The position numbers were made by a program, and so were the translations under genes. Shown one piece after another: positions 63,491-64,000 of a stretch of DNA of 64,000 nucleotides. Below the pieces are notes generated by a model. That model had not been told where the DNA came from. It saw only the letters and a program-made list of their open reading frames with translations, and ran no database searches. This DNA comes from Citrobacter youngae ATCC 29220 (lineage in GTDB: Bacteria > Pseudomonadota > Gammaproteobacteria > Enterobacterales > Enterobacteriaceae): NCBI RefSeq assembly GCF_000155975.1, contig NZ_GG730301.1:188049-252048 (forward strand), written 5' to 3'. Position 1 is the stretch's first letter. Every line of letters starts with the position of its first letter.

Positions 63491-64000
63491 TGGCGCTGCA
63501 TGACGAAAACGTCGTCTGGCATGCCCATCCTGTTACACCGCAACAGCGGGAGCAACGCCACGGCCATCGTGGTGTTGTGCTGTGGTTTACCGGGCTGTCT
63601 GGCTCCGGTAAATCTACGGTAGCGGGGGCGCTGGAAGAGGCGCTGCACAAGCTGGGGGTGAGCACATATTTGCTGGATGGCGATAACGTGCGTCACGGCC
63701 TGTGCAGCGATCTGGGGTTTAGCGATGCCGATCGCAAAGAGAATATTCGTCGGGTTGGCGAGGTGGCTAACCTGATGGTGGATGCCGGTCTGGTGGTCCT
63801 GACCGCCTTTATCTCTCCGCATCGCGCCGAGCGAAAAATGGTCCGCGAGCGCGTTGGCGCAGGGCGTTTTATTGAGGTTTTTGTCGATACGCCATTAGCA
63901 ACCTGTGAAGCGCGCGACCCTAAAGGATTGTATAAAAAAGCGCGGGCGGGAGAGTTGCGCAATTTCACCGGAATTGACTCGGTATACGAAGCGCCTGAAT
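63490..64000 (+). CDS. cysC: Adenylylsulfate kinase CysC, cut by window edge
   Basis: The frame begins [20 protein letters not shown] and shows Walker [12 protein letters not shown] near residue 33 and [10 protein letters not shown] near 62. About 170 of the usual 201 residues are inside the window. It phosphorylates APS to PAPS, the CysH substrate, completing cysDNC. Confidence 0.96.
   Translation, partial: MALHDENVVWHAHPVTPQQREQRHGHRGVVLWFTGLSGSGKSTVAGALEEALHKLGVSTYLLDGDNVRHGLCSDLGFSDADRKENIRRVGEVANLMVDAGLVVLTAFISPHRAERKMVRERVGAGRFIEVFVDTPLATCEARDPKGLYKKARAGELRNFTGIDSVYEAPE

Overview
The window is chromosomal DNA of an enterobacterium (Enterobacteriaceae, Escherichia/Salmonella/Citrobacter branch). 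Nearly every gene has a recognisable E. coli or Salmonella counterpart of the same length, and the order sdaBC-ppnN-queF-syd-csrB-truC-gud-barA-rlmD-relA-mazG-pyrG-eno-queE-ygc-queD-cysJIH-cas-CRISPR-iap-cysDNC is the familiar one. Three traits argue against E. coli K-12: mazEF is missing between relA and mazG, a glycerate kinase follows gudD, and the CRISPR repeat begins GTGTTCC rather than GAGTTCC. The complete ygcN-ygcW block argues against typical Salmonella Typhimurium. Citrobacter is my best guess; this is inference, not proof.

Layout. 1-4.9 kb: serine deaminase and transport (sdaB partial, sdaC), nucleotide nucleosidase ppnN and queuosine reductase queF, all on the minus strand. 4.9-7.7 kb: syd, the regulatory RNA CsrB with its UvrY box, then yqcC-truC-yqcA. 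8.0-13.3 kb: D-glucarate use (gudP-gudX-gudD plus a glycerate kinase), followed by an array of 85-bp BIME/REP units. 14.0-24.6 kb: barA, rlmD, relA, mazG, pyrG, eno. 24.6-27.9 kb: an RpiR-type regulator, a PTS IICB permease and a NanE-type epimerase, forming a probable N-acetylmannosamine island where E. coli K-12 has ygcG. 27.9-39.9 kb: queE, then the poorly understood ygcE/yqcE, ygcW-U-S-R-Q and ygcN-O-P genes, then queD. 40.2-44.5 kb: cysJIH. 44.7-56.1 kb: a complete type I-E CRISPR-Cas locus (cas3-casABCDE-cas1-cas2) and a 47-repeat array. 56.1-59.8 kb: an M20 amidohydrolase, two membrane proteins and a LysR regulator inserted between the array and iap. 61.1-64.0 kb: cysD-cysN-cysC (cysC cut by the window end).

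How the parts work together. cysDNC and cysJIH supply the sulfate assimilation steps from sulfate to sulfide. queF, queE and queD are three dispersed queuosine genes. BarA is the sensor whose partner UvrY activates csrB, and both barA and csrB with an exact-looking UvrY box lie here. gudP/gudX/gudD import and dehydrate glucarate, and the kinase consumes the downstream glycerate.

The most interesting unexplained system is the ygc block. It encodes a FixABCX-like electron chain (YgcR, YgcQ, YgcN, YgcO), an FAD oxidase, an SDR, a sugar kinase, two MFS transporters and a GlpP-family antiterminator (YgcP). The divergent control region holds two CRP-type sites, and each of the two divergent leaders contains an intrinsic-terminator hairpin before the first gene. 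This predicts a CRP-controlled, antitermination-gated catabolic regulon feeding electrons to quinone.
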